A stretch of DNA of 64,000 nucleotides from Porphyra umbilicalis (Eukaryota; Rhodophyta; Bangiophyceae; Bangiales; Bangiaceae), in the NCBI GenBank assembly GCA_002049455.2, contig KV918965.1:1-64000 (forward strand), in the 5' to 3' direction. Both the position numbers and the translations under genes were made by a program. Below the pieces are notes generated by a model, which ran no database searches, was not told the origin of the DNA, and saw only the letters and a list, made by a program, of their open reading frames with translations. Every line of letters starts with the position of its first letter. Positions within the stretch are counted from its first letter, which is position 1. Positions 1 to 11,253 of this stretch are shown here, one piece after another.

Positions 1-160
1 CCTTCTTAAGCTGTGGCCAGCCGAGTGCTCAGCAAACCCCAGTCCTCTGCGCACTGTGTGCTTTCCTGGCTGTCTACGGGGGTCTTCCTGCTCGTCCCTT
101 CCTCCGTCCTCCCTCTCCGCCCCCGTTCCCTCCTCATTTCCCCCCCTATCCCTCTCCAAG

Positions 161-1612
161 ATGGGGAAATGTGGCATTTGCCACTACGTGGCGCCGCCCG
201 ATGGCAGCGGCCATACGGCGCGCACCTGCCCTTTGCGGCAAACGCTGTGTCGCAGGAGCCTGCCGATCGACCACCCCTTCCACGAGAAGGGCCAGTGTGG
301 CAATGCCAAGTGCGTCCACCTACAGCTGTGCGGCGTGTGCGGTGTAATCGGCCATCAGTACGGCACGCAGACTTACGCGCTCGACCGGTGGCAGGTCAAG
401 AATGGGCGCCTGCTGCGCAAGACGTGCAAGCGGGAGCTCGACGAGTCCGACTTTGTCTGTGTTAAGATGAAGGATGAAACCGTCAAGAACCTGGTGGTCA
501 ACACGCAGAGCTTCTCGGCGGCCGCTGCCGAGCACGGTGCCGAGCGACGCCGCAATGTGTCGCGGCTGCGGGCCAACACGCACGCCGAGGGCGTCGGACT
601 GGGCGAGTCGATTCGACTACTGCAGTCGAACGGCAGCCAGGCGTCCGTGCTACAGGGGAGCAACAAGGTCGCCTTCGACGCTCTGGTTGAGTTCCGCGGT
701 GAAGGCGCCGTGGCAGCCAACCGCCGTGCCGCCAACGCCGTTGAAAGCGACGTCGACGGCGGCGACGACGAGGACGTCACGGAGGACGAGGACGACGACA
801 GCGCCATGGCGTTGGAGAAGCAGCAACTGAAGCATGGCAGAAAGAACAACAGCGGGCAGCGCGGCCCCCCGGGTGGGCGCATCGGCCTGTACGCTGCCGC
901 CGTCAGCAAGGGAAAGGGGAAGTCTCCGGCCAAGTCGCCGCAGCGCAGCATCATTAGCAAGGGCAAGGCCAAAATGGCCAAGGCCGGGCGGCTGTATGCT
1001 ACCCCCGAGCCCGAAACCGCCGCCGCGAGCCCCGACAGCCTGTGGCCGACCGGCACGCGCGCGGCCTTCTCGGCCCAGATGCCCTTCTTCTATGACAAGG
1101 TCTTTGGCAGCAGCCCGCCGCTTCGCGTGGCCCACTTGGTCATCGAACAGATGTGCCACTGCCCAGTTGCGGACGCCGACCCCGAGCTGGCGGCCGTACT
1201 CATCAAGGGGGCGCTGGAGTCGCACATCAGGGGGTACTCTCTCATGTCGGGGACATTGTCTGCCGCTCAAGTTGCCGACTGGTTGTGCTCCGCCATGCCC
1301 CCGACCATGCGACCTGCGTTGCTCTCAAGCATCGCCCTAGCCGTGGAGACGCTCGTACGACGCAAGAGCAAGGAGTCGGCGGCGGACGTCCCTGCTCAGC
1401 AGCAGTCGCGTGTCGGATCCGCGTCGGGCCACACACAGCCCGCGCCACAGCCTGCGCCCCAGCCAGCGGTGGCATCCGCAAGCGCACGCCAACCAGGGCT
1501 GGTTGTCATGAACGTGGATGCTACTGAAGGCGGCGTCGGTGCCGCAGCAGGTGTTGCAGCGGACATCTCCGAAGGTGAATCAGAGCCGCATCGCGGCCGG
1601 TCGGAGGTGTAG
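161..1612 (+). CDS. zinc-knuckle-like protein, function unknown
   Basis: A 483-residue frame. The frame is open further upstream, but the ATG at 161 directly follows a long pyrimidine-rich leader (about 60-160), as in other genes here, and starts the cysteine-rich part at once. Residues 4-24 read as C-x2-C-x9-H-x4-C (CGIC, H, C), a CCHC knuckle with a long loop. A second Cys/His cluster follows (CGNAKC, CGVC, then H and C to about residue 90). The middle has an acidic run (DGGDDEDVTEDEDDD), then a Lys/Ser/Pro-rich basic stretch (KGKGKSPAKSPQ) that could be a nuclear signal. A globular-looking segment near residues 305-410 ends in a Ser/Pro/Ala tail. I do not recognise a catalytic domain. CCHC knuckles usually bind single-stranded nucleic acid; a nucleic-acid-binding or retroelement-derived protein is possible. 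Confidence 0.7.
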   Translation: MGKCGICHYVAPPDGSGHTARTCPLRQTLCRRSLPIDHPFHEKGQCGNAKCVHLQLCGVCGVIGHQYGTQTYALDRWQVKNGRLLRKTCKRELDESDFVCVKMKDETVKNLVVNTQSFSAAAAEHGAERRRNVSRLRANTHAEGVGLGESIRLLQSNGSQASVLQGSNKVAFDALVEFRGEGAVAANRRAANAVESDVDGGDDEDVTEDEDDDSAMALEKQQLKHGRKNNSGQRGPPGGRIGLYAAAVSKGKGKSPAKSPQRSIISKGKAKMAKAGRLYATPEPETAAASPDSLWPTGTRAAFSAQMPFFYDKVFGSSPPLRVAHLVIEQMCHCPVADADPELAAVLIKGALESHIRGYSLMSGTLSAAQVADWLCSAMPPTMRPALLSSIALAVETLVRRKSKESAADVPAQQQSRVGSASGHTQPAPQPAPQPAVASASARQPGLVVMNVDATEGGVGAAAGVAADISEGESEPHRGRSEV

Positions 1613-4523
1613 TGCGGTCGTGCGCACGGTCCAGTGGCCCTCATTTGAGTGAGAGGGGCCTGAGGTGTGGGGGGAGGGGGCGCGTGGTGGTGCGGGAGGC
1701 TGTTGTGTGTGCCTTGCGCGTCGAGCGGCTGCGGCGGGCAAGGAGCGGCATCAAGTTACTGTTGTTCTTTTGAGGCAGCTCACTCGGCAGCAAGCTCATC
1801 GATTGACTTGCCAGGTGTCCGTCACAAGGTTTTATTTTCTATGAACATTACCTCCTTTCTCAGGGGCACGCAGAGGAACACATGCTGCCAGCCGCACCCA
1901 GTGCCCCCCCCCACTCGTCGCCCGACATCCCCTTCCGCCCCCCCCGTACATTCCGCGTCGCGCCCCCTGGACAACCCGCGCGGGCTCCGCCCGCCGCCTT
2001 CGATCCTGCCGCCTTCGACTTGCACCGGGCATTGCGCGCGCCGGCACGATCAGACCCTTCACCGCTGCTGCTGCCGCCAAAGGCATCCGACTCCCCCCCC
2101 CCCCCCCGCCCCCCGCTGTTGACCGCCGCCGCACATATCCCACTCAGCCCCCGTCCAGCAGCGCGGCAGTCCAGCAGCGCGGCGACGCCCAGGTGGCGGG
2201 CGAACACGGCCGCACCCACCCCCAGCTGTCCCCACCACCGACGATGCGGTGTGACGGTCTGCTGGCCCACACCTCCGCCGCTTGCAAAATGGCGTCGGCG
2301 ACCAGCCAGGCGGTGACCTCCAGGGTCGGGCACCGCCGCTGCCGCCACGCACCGTCGACGCCAATCGCCGCCGGGCCGCCGCTGCCATCGTCGGTCCGAC
2401 GCTCGGCCCCGCTGACACGTGCAGCGGCGACCACTACCGTCACGCGCACCGGGGGCACGGCCGCCTCGCCCCAGCCTGCCCTCCCATCCCACTGAAGACT
2501 CACCACGCGCGGACGACGGCGCCCGCGTCGGCTGCCTCTCCAACGGGGGGCGCCAGTCGCATACCCACCCCCGACGCCGGGCACAGCGGCGACCGACGCC
2601 CACGGTAGCGACGCGGGCGACGCCCGCCCCGGGCGCTTGCGGTGGCGGTCATCACGCCAGTCACTGCCACCGCCGCCCTGCAAACGCCCCCGGAAGCCTC
2701 TTCCCTGACCACACCACACCACCTTCACGCGGTCGTCGCCCGAGGTGCCTCACACTGGGCGCCAGCCACCGACGCGGCAGCGCGGCCGCCGCCGTTCTCC
2801 TGCACGCGCATCGCCCGCCGCCACGCGTGACATTGCCACCAGTCCGCCGCCGCATCGCGGGGGCCGTATCCGGATGGCGGGCGCGTCGGCTCACGGCACC
2901 GTCACATTGCACCCAACAAGCGCCGTTGCGGCGGGCGTGGCCAATTGCCTATCATCCATCGCAGTTTGGGGGGGGGGGGGGGGCCGAGGAGCGCTAGTTA
3001 CGACGCGGTCGGGTCAGGGGGAGCGGGGGGGAGGGGATGAGACGCAGCGCAGGAGAGCGGGGACGAGACCACGCAGCGCAGGAGAGCGGGGACGAGAGCA
3101 CGCCGCGCAGGAGAGCGGAGACGAATCTGCGCGCAGCGAACGCCGCCAAGAGAGAATCTCGAAGGCAAGACACACCAAAGACCGCGCCATCTTCCATCGA
3201 AAGCTACAGACGCGAGTTTTGACCATGGGTTCCCAGTGAGAGCTCCCCCATTTCCACAACTCGGCGCGATCGACCGCCTGTCGAATACATGTTCAACCTT
3301 TAACCTCGGCCGGAGACGCACAGTCGCGGTTCGCGGGTGGCACCCATCGCCACCTCGCAGTACACCAGTGTTCTAGGCTGGAACAGGCAGCCCTTCAATG
3401 CTGCCACTCCTGGGGGCGCCACCCCCCTCGGCTACACCGCCCATGCGGACTCGGCAACGAGGATGCCGATGGAGCCGGTCGAAGACGGTCGCCCGCACGG
3501 GGTTGCTCGGCATGCACCGCAAGTGATAGACGTGAAGCGGCGTCTGCGGCGGCGGCTGCGGCACCATACGCACCATACGCAAGTGGCAGAAGGTGGACAG
3601 GCGGCGGGGACTGACGACCCACAAGTCCAGCGCGCGCGGCCGCGCGCGGCGTGGCCACGTCGGCGCCGCACACGACTGTTGTGCACGCCGCGACGCGGGT
3701 GCGGGACGCCGCCAGCCGGTGGGAGTGAGTGACACTGTGGCGGTGGTTGGTGCCGGCACGCGCTGACGGTCTTTACGAGCTGCACATCGGTATCCGGGCG
3801 CGGGCTGTCTTGGCGCCGCCACCCACAACGCAAATTTAACCCCGCTGAGAGCCGCCCTCATTGCGCACCGCTGTGTACAACGCGACCGAAACCCCGCCGC
3901 CAGCCATCCACATCATACACTGCCACGTCCTGCACAACGGCGCTGACGTCGGGTGCGTACCTCTACGCGCCATGGTGCTGTGTCGCCAATGCGGCCATTC
4001 CTGCACATGAAGTGGCCTCGACGGAGCCCCGCGATGCGCCGGTTAGGGGCGCCGACGACTTCGGCGGCACCTTGTGTGCCCCCATACCGCGGATGCCGAA
4101 ATGAAGACAGCGTGCAGCGTCACGTCGCTCGGCGGCGGGTGTCTAGCAGCGTCGGCGCAGCCTCGCCGACGCGGAGCGTCGAGGGAGGACGCGTCGGCGC
4201 AAGTATGATGGTGGTGAGGGGCTTGGCAGGTTCTTGCAGGCGGAGCTGGGCGGGAGCTCAAACAGTAGCCAAGTGGTAGGGAACCAGGGTCGGAAGTCAA
4301 GTCGGGGGGGGGGGAGGGTGGGGAGGAAGAGATACACGCCAAGGCAAATCATGGTCATAATGTCCAGCGCCGCCGGTCTACCTTCTGAAAGAACAAAGAA
4401 TGTGAGCAACTCGAAAAAAGGAACGCCTGTACGACAATCAACAAACCACAGTCCCCGCGCACACCGGCCAGCAAGTGCGCCACACCGACCGGCGACCAAG
4501 ACCACAAGAGCACGCCAGGCGAC
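1613..4523. other. intergenic, no supported gene
   Basis: GC-rich and full of short C and G runs (for example C around 2093-2107 and G around 2966-2982). Open frames occur on both strands but have only Arg/Pro/Ala-rich composition and no motif. A 29-bp tandem repeat lies at 3042-3128. The GC content drops toward 4200-4500, downstream of the transposase gene. Confidence 0.6.
3042..3128. repeat. 29-bp tandem repeat, three copies
   Basis: Three consecutive copies of a 29-bp unit starting ACGCAGCGCAGGAGAGCGGG at 3042, 3071 and 3100. The first two are nearly identical and the third has a few substitutions. No gene covers it. Confidence 0.8.
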
Positions 4524-5546
4524 TCACAACAACTCCGCCACCTTGTCCGCCATCCGTTCGAACTGGCCGGCGATCTGCGACAGCGTCAAGCGGCCAACGG
4601 CCGCCGCCATCAGCTGCATGGGCTTGTCCAGGTACTGCGCGTTCGCGTAGATCAGGTCTTGCACATGCTTTTTGAGCTCTGCGAACACGCCTTCAACGGG
4701 CATAAGGTTGGGCGAGTAGGGGGGCAGTCGGACGTGGTGTATGCCGTTCTCCTGCATGAAGGCATCGCCCGCCTCGTCGTGGATGCCTGCATTGTCGTAT
4801 AGCACGACGCAGGCATCGGGCTGCAAAGCCCACGGCAGGCCTGGCACGTACTTATTCATCCTAGTGTCGAGGCATTGAAGGAAGAGGCGCCAATCGTCCG
4901 ATGTTTGGGCGGGGCCGAGAACCACGGTCTGGGACCACACAACCCCCTGCGTCATCGATACGGCCATCATAGTGCTTGTCCTTGGAACAGTCCGTAGGTC
5001 TCGGTCCAGCAGCTCGCAGCGGGCCCCGCGTAAAGTCCGACCGAACTTCCTGTACATGTCTCCGCCGTCCGTGTGCGTCTCATCCACGCTGACCAGGCAG
5101 CGAAGCGGCAGTTGGTTGATCATAACGGCAAACTCGCGCTGCTCTTGCTCCGAGTGCTCAAGGAAGAGCCGCTCCACCCTCTTGCGCGTGTAGCCGAGGT
5201 GGCGCAACACACGGTAGACGGTGGCCGAACTCACGTAGCGGTGGTCCACGTCAGGGTAGTAGGTGCTGAGCGTCACCAGTAGGTCCACGTGGTCGCGCAA
5301 AAAGGCGACAGGTTCCTCCTCCACCAGGAGCTTGACAGCGCGCACGAGGTCCGCGTTGCGCAGGGCCGCGTCCGCATGGGAGTTTTTCATTTCAGGGTCC
5401 GACCACACAGAGCCCGCGGCCGCCATTGCGCGCCGCCAGCGATCGATGGAGTGCGTGGAACAGCCGATGATGGTGGCCACCTCCTCGACGGTGTACCCCT
5501 CATCGCAAAGCTGCAGCGCGTGGAGTCGTTGATCTTCAGAGAACAT
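4524..5546 (-). CDS. IS630/Tc1-mariner-type DDE transposase
   Basis: A 340-residue transposase counted from the first ATG of the frame (5546, protein start MFSEDQRLHALQL). The N-terminus is a helix-turn-helix (EGYTVEEVATIIGCSTHSIDRWRR) followed by a linker and second helical region. The catalytic core has the three acidic residues of the DDE_3 fold: Asp in LRCLVSVDETHTDGG, Asp in CVVLYDNAGIHD and Glu in PPYSPNLMPVEGVFAELK. Length suits the family. The core has no stop or frameshift, so the gene may be functional. The frame stays open upstream of the ATG to an amber codon at 5763-5765. I found no convincing terminal inverted repeats around it, so the element ends are unknown. The family cuts and pastes DNA with a TA target duplication; TA-flanked non-autonomous elements elsewhere in the window could be substrates of this type of enzyme, but matching ends were not seen. 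Confidence 0.88.
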   Translation of the reverse strand: MFSEDQRLHALQLCDEGYTVEEVATIIGCSTHSIDRWRRAMAAAGSVWSDPEMKNSHADAALRNADLVRAVKLLVEEEPVAFLRDHVDLLVTLSTYYPDVDHRYVSSATVYRVLRHLGYTRKRVERLFLEHSEQEQREFAVMINQLPLRCLVSVDETHTDGGDMYRKFGRTLRGARCELLDRDLRTVPRTSTMMAVSMTQGVVWSQTVVLGPAQTSDDWRLFLQCLDTRMNKYVPGLPWALQPDACVVLYDNAGIHDEAGDAFMQENGIHHVRLPPYSPNLMPVEGVFAELKKHVQDLIYANAQYLDKPMQLMAAAVGRLTLSQIAGQFERMADKVAELL

Positions 5547-6137
5547 GATGTCGGGCGCCTGCTCGTATTCGTCCGAAAGGTCAATAGGGGTCGGCGTCCT
5601 GCTCACGTTGGTGTCGACCGCGGCTGCAAACGAGGTGCCCGCCCCGTCGGCAGGGAGGTCGGTCGCCACTTCGGCGGCGCCGGAGCCGACGGTGGGGATG
5701 TTGACGGTACTGTCCGCGGAGATCTCGACTGCACTGACACCGTTGAAGAGCAGGTAGGTGGCCTACGCCGTGGCGCCTGTGCCGTAAGCGGGCATGTAGT
5801 CGGCGACGGTATCGGTGGTGCAAACGCTGTCAACGATCAGTCCAGCCGCGGTGGCAGGGTCGCCGGTGACGTCGGCGGGCAGGCTGCTTGTGGCGGTCTT
5901 GGTGGCCACCCAGTCCACGGGCAGGCAGGAGGTCGTGGTCTCGGCCACCGCACCCGCAAAAGGCATGCAGGCGACCGTCGTGGGCGCCTTCGCGACGTCG
6001 GCGAGCAGGCCGGACGAGGCCGTATTGGCCACCGCCCCGTTAACGGAGAGGGAAGCCGTGGCCGAGCCGGCACCAGCGCCGGCACCAGCGCCGGCACCAA
6101 CGCCAAGGTGAAGTGAAACCCCGTGCGCCGCGCTCAC
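5547..6137 (-). other. open frame upstream of the transposase, broken by one TAG
   Basis: On the minus strand the transposase frame runs open from about 6137 to 5547 except for one TAG at 5763-5765. The encoded residues are a Val/Ala/Thr/Asp-rich near-repeat (blocks such as CLPVDWVATKTATSSLPADV) with a Gly-Ala dipeptide run. This could be an N-terminal extension lost to a nonsense mutation, or leader sequence open by base composition. No family is recognisable. Confidence 0.35.
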
Positions 6138-7613
6138 AGGCGGGGGCCGGCGTCACGACCATACCGACGCAGAACAAAAGAAGAAGGTAAACGGACGCCG
6201 TGAGGCAGGCGGCGGATCGGCACCGCAAGCAGAGGCGCAGTCACCACTCGTGACACGCGCTCCCGGAACCCACAGTGACAGCGAAACAGGGCCAGCACAG
6301 CCGCACAGAGCGTGAATGGGAGGATCACAGGAGGACAACCACACGCTCCGCGCTGGCTGGCGGTGCCACGCTCCACACAGCAATCCAATATCTCCAAGGG
6401 TGCGTGTGCCTCCAATCAGAATGAAATCGCCCCGCTGCTCTACGGTGGCCCCCAATGGTCTTCTGCGGATATCGACATGACTCATAAAAAGACCGAATAT
6501 TTGGTGTGAGTGTTCACACTTACCTCCATTTCATCCGACTTGGTCGTTGGAGAGAACGGTGGACGGTGAAGGCCTCGTCAGTGTGCTCTACGTCCGGTTT
6601 TTCTCCAACAACTGACAACTATGCGCTATGTGCATACTACAACTCCAATGGCACATGCATTCGTATGAAAAGGAAGAAAAACAACAGTGTAGAGGAGAGC
6701 TCTACAGTTTTTCCACGCAGTCGGCTACACTGCCCATACGACTGCCGAGTGCACCTGCGTGTGTCACTGTACCTGGACGCAGCCGGCGCCGTTGGATAGG
6801 TCATCTGAGGAGGCAGGTATCCGACGTATACCCATTTCTGGCTGGTACTCTTTACCATGCCGGCACGGGAGGTTGCGGGAGACCGGAAGAGCCGCGCTAG
6901 CGGCGATTGTGCTGCATGGGTGAGTCCATAGCGTGGCGGAAAGAAGCACCGAGCCCATGGTGACACTGTTCTTCTTGTGAACATGGTCTCGGATAGTCCC
7001 TGCTGGACTACTGTCTCTGATGGACGTGCAATGGTAAGACCACCGGCACGCGTGGACACCCCAGGTACACATGGAGTAGGCCTTTAGTGAACATCGTCAT
7101 TTCCGATGGCCGCCAGCCGCTGCGGCAGGACGCGAAGCACTTCTGATCGACGCAGCCAGTGAAAAAGGCCGTCACCAAAGGCGTTAAGCAGTCATGGGGC
7201 GCCCCTCAGCCCAGCTTGATGCCACCCGTGGGGTTATCGCATCCATCGATAACCGCGATGCCCTATTCCGGACTCCTATGGACCAACATGCTCCCACCGG
7301 GTCAGCAGCCGGCATCGAGTTCACCGGGAAGGGAAACGAGAAAGAAGGAGGGCAAAGTGAGGTTTCCCCACCAAACGGATTCCCAGCTGGGAGGCTGAGA
7401 CCAAACAAGAAGAAATTGGCCTGTCATCGAACTCAGCTGACCCAACGGCCGTTTGAGACGAAGGAGGCTGGTTGGCATGTGCTCTGGCCGAAAATGCATT
7501 CGGATCGTCTGCATCACTCCCATGCGATTCTCGTCGACGAAATATCTCTCCCTGCATCTCACTCTCGGCACTTTCTGGGCCACACGTCGGACGGATCCGT
7601 GGAGGGCACCACC

Positions 7614-7814
7614 CATCGTCGTCGCCACCCACCGTCGTCGTCACCCCCCGTCGTCGCCACGCACCGTCGTCGCCACTCACCGTCGTCGCCACCCTCCCCA
7701 TCGTCGTCACCACCCTCCCCATCGTCATCGTCACCCACAATCGTCGCCACCCACCGTCGTCGCCACCCACCATCGTCGCCACCCACCGTCGTCGCTACCC
7801 ACCGTCGTCGCCCC
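7614..7814. repeat. 16-bp minisatellite
   Basis: About twelve imperfect copies of the 16-bp unit CACCGTCGTCGCCACC, with a diverged stretch in the middle (CTCCCCATCGTCGTCACC type). Because 16 is not a multiple of 3, every frame through the array alternates between Val-Ala-Thr, His-Arg-Arg and Pro-Ser-Ser, so the frames crossing it are repeat artefacts. Confidence 0.85.
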
Positions 7815-7893
7815 GCGCCCCATTCTCGCGCCCCCCACATCCTTCCTCGCTGTCTCGCGCCCTCCTCCCTCTCCTCCCCGCGCCCCTGATCCA

Positions 7894-8130
7894 ATGACCT
7901 GCCTTCTCGCTCGGTGCGGCTCCTCTCACGTCCATCGACGGATCACGCCACAATGTTGCAAGACGCCTTTGACCATCTTTTCCGCAGAGCCTTACTGCAA
8001 TCACTTTGGCCGCATCCATTGCCCTCTCTGTCGCCTGTTGACAGTCTCTCGGGCGCCCCGGTGGCGTCATCAGACCCACGGCCGGCAGTCTCACCGTTGG
8101 CCACGCCGGCATCAGCGGCATTGGTGCTGA
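7894..8130 (+). CDS. possible small Cys/His-rich protein
   Basis: A 78-residue frame whose ATG follows a pyrimidine-rich stretch (about 7840-7893) like the leaders of firmer genes. It has several Cys and His residues in close pairs: CLLARC near the start, then CC, then EPYCNHFGRIHCPLC around residues 33-47, which could bind zinc. The C-terminus is basic. The adjoining minisatellite and the short length weaken the call; it could be a chance frame. Confidence 0.25.
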   Translation: MTCLLARCGSSHVHRRITPQCCKTPLTIFSAEPYCNHFGRIHCPLCRLLTVSRAPRWRHQTHGRQSHRWPRRHQRHWC

Positions 8131-11100
8131 GCCCCCACGCGGGCTACATAGCGATGCCACGAACGAACGGTTTGTTTTTTCGTGCCTCTTCTCACCTTTG
8201 TGCGCCACTTGATCAGGCGTCTTACGTTTTTCTGCTGACCGTGGCTGTGCTTCGCGTCCCCCACACCGACACACGAGTGGAGCTCTCTTTTTCCTTGTGC
8301 CCCTACCCAACCGACGTGTGTCGGCTGCTCGTGCGCGAGTCCTACCAAGCCTGCATATTTTGCTCCCGCGGCCTCCAGAGAGGCGGGATTTTCTGGTTCT
8401 TGTTTTTCTCTTCTATGCATGCGACTCGTTGATAAATGCCTGCGGTTCCTCGTTTTCTTTTTCTTCTTTCCCTTTGAGACTTCAGGCGGGCATGGACGAG
8501 GACACTTGCCATGAAAGAGTCGGAGGAGTCCCGGAGCTTCATGTTATGAGTGTGTGTAGGTCACGTGTCGCCAACGCCGCCAGCATATCTCCGATGGGTG
8601 TGGCCTTCTTCCTATGGATTTGTGTCCACCGGACGCCCGACGAGACAGGCGCCTGGCCTCGCCGGCATCAAAAACACCAACAGATGCGTCGGCACCCCTC
8701 CACGCGTCGGAATGCACAAGTCGGGGGCATCTTTGTGACCTGGGAGGAGAGGATATTCATCTGAGCAGGCGGCCGCCGCTATTCGTTGCGGGAGGGGGGG
8801 GGGTCATGGCGCTGCTCCATGTGGGCGAGCGGGTCGGGTCACATGGGAATGATGGTCGGGGTAGCAGACGCGCTGGTCGCAACGGACCTCCGGCTGGCGA
8901 GCAACGTTGGCCTGGACTGTGCGAGTTTGGGCGTGGCCGCGCCGGTGGCTTCGGCGGGAGCCAGGAGCTCAGGCACCTGGAACCGGGAGCTGTATAGATG
9001 CATCAAAAGAAAAAGACCAAGCCGCAGCACCATCAACACAGAGGAAGAGGGAAAAACAGACCATCGCACACAGAAAAAAGGACGAGCCAGATCTACGAAG
9101 TCCTATGATAACCCCTCAAAAGTGCGCCAGTTGACGGATCCTCCTCATCGCCGCCTCTGCCCTCGAAGCCCTAGACTGCCCCCGTCCCGCCCGTCCCGCC
9201 TGCTGGAGTGCCCGACGAGAAAAAGGCGTATCCCGGGTCGCCCTGTTTCGTGGAGTATGCTTGCTGCTCCTCACATGAGGCCACGACGACGAGGCGGCAG
9301 GGTAAGGGGGGTGGGTGGGGGGGGGGGCAGGGGCAGGCACCACGGAGGGAGAGCGTCGGTGGCGAGGCAGGCGGCACGGGAGGTTGACACAGTAGAGCCT
9401 CGCGGTCGGTGAGATTCGAGAGGGCGGGCGAGACCGTGGGCGGACGATGCCCTTGAAGACGGGGTCGTACGAACAGTGGGAGGCGCGACGGGAGGCACGG
9501 GGGGGGGGGGAGAAAGGGGTGGCGCCACGATGGGCGTCGGACACGACCGCCGTGGGCGGGCGCTGGATAGGCGACGGCGGGCAGGTGCCAGATCGATGCC
9601 GTGCCGGAACTCTGGGGCCGTGGATGACCGGACCCCGATTTATCGATCTGCTGATCGATCTGCCTGGGGAGGTTCACATTCTGGCTCATTCTGCACTCAG
9701 GCAATGCCAGTGGGATGCTCCAGCTGTCCGATGTTGCACATGGCGCCGACCTAACGGCATTGGGTCACCTTGGGATGGACAATGTGGCGGGGATGCCCAC
9801 AGTCAGGTTCAGTTGAGAGAGGTTCAGCAATTGGGGCCCAACAGTAGCCCTTCTTCCAGCACGGCGGCTTTTGGGCTTTCTTGAAGCAGCAGTGTCACGC
9901 TGTGTCCTGTGCCACAGACGCCGTCACGGAGATCAAGCAGCGTCATGGTGCCCTCAGCGAGCATGTTAGGAAGTGCACACAGTCACCTGTCGGCTCATGG
10001 AGGAACAAGATTTAATGTGTGAATGGTCTCGAACTCTGGACCATAGCAGACAATGCATCACGGCAGTTGACGCACCTCGGCATTGAGCGGCAGCTGATGG
10101 AAGAGAAGTCCGACGAGGGTTCAAATCCTGCCAGTCCGCGGTCATCTCCACTTCGGAAGGAGCATGACAGGAAAAACTGTGTCGGCAGAGGAGGGGGGGT
10201 CATGTTGCGCCAGATCGAGAAGAGATCAGAAAATCAATCACAATGGCTCATGAGAAGTTTTGTACCCGCCCAGGAGTACTTGTCAGAGTGTGCAAACCAA
10301 TTACCGCGTGTGTGTCTTTTTGTTTTCAAGCCTTTCCAAACGTTCCCATGGCGCTTGTCTGATTGGTTCAGCCCGGGCTTCCCATCGTGATCCGTGCCAA
10401 GTATTCATCCCGAGTCATCTCGTGGCATCCAAAGCACGCTGTTGTGTGGTAAATACGGCCAATGTCGAGCCATTTTGTCGTGGTTAGTCGCACGGGCGGT
10501 CCCTCTGCGCATTTACTGTGATGACGAAAACACAGTGCGTATTGTTTGCAATGCACAGCGGACCAGCTCTCACAGATCGGGTCGAAACAGGGCGCCTGGT
10601 GGTGTCAGTGAAGGGGCATCTGGAAGTCAGCGCCCACAGTTTTCAACATTGGGGCGCCACGTTAGTTTTATGGGGACACCTCTTCTCTGATGTCGTCATC
10701 TGGGTCTTCGCTTCCTCCTGGTCTTTGCACCTGCCGCGCCAGGCGTGGCTTGCTGCGCATGGCAATGTCCTCTGGAAATGTCTCCCGGTTTGCTCTTCCC
10801 GCTTCTCTTACGTGTTCCTACGATGCTCCGCTCCCACCACCCACGCCGCAGCCTTTGCCTCTACCTCTGTTCTCTGCGCTGCTGCGCCGTTTCTCCATCG
10901 CTGCCGACACTGGTCGTCTTGGGCGGCGCCCCTCTGCCCCAGCGTCGGCCGCTGCCGATACCGCTGCCGCACAGGCCGCCAATTGTGGATGGCGACGGCG
11001 CCAATGACGGCTTTGGGTGACTCCACTACCGCGGCAAGCATGATTTACGCCAGTTCTGCGCGCGCGCGCGTCGCCTTGTGGGGCGGGGTGGGGGTTGTGG

Positions 11101-11253
11101 GGGGCAGTGCGCGAGGTGGTGCGAGGAGGGCAAGCAACTGGATTGCGGATGGATGCAACGACCTACGACGATTACAACACACTCAGAGAACAGCGGAGCG
11201 CTCACCAGCGACGACGGACGCACACACCCACGACGTCTGCACACACACTATCA

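Larger units (their letters stand above)
6138..11253. other. intergenic, mostly without supported genes
   Basis: Mixed composition, with less GC around 6500-7100 and 8400-8500. It includes the 16-bp minisatellite at 7614-7814 and a possible small Cys/His-rich frame at 7894-8130. No protein family was recognised in other frames. A short TpsiC-like string near 10113 did not fold into a tRNA. Confidence 0.5.

Noticed and set aside
5289..6116. A 275-codon plus-strand frame over the transposase
   Set aside because: Opposite strand carries the DDE transposase with full motifs.
7614..7814. A CRISPR-like array
   Set aside because: The 16-bp units are directly adjacent without spacers; it is a minisatellite.
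10095..10145. A GGTTCAAATCC string resembling a tRNA T loop
   Set aside because: No matching stem and no acceptor, D or anticodon arm could be drawn around it.
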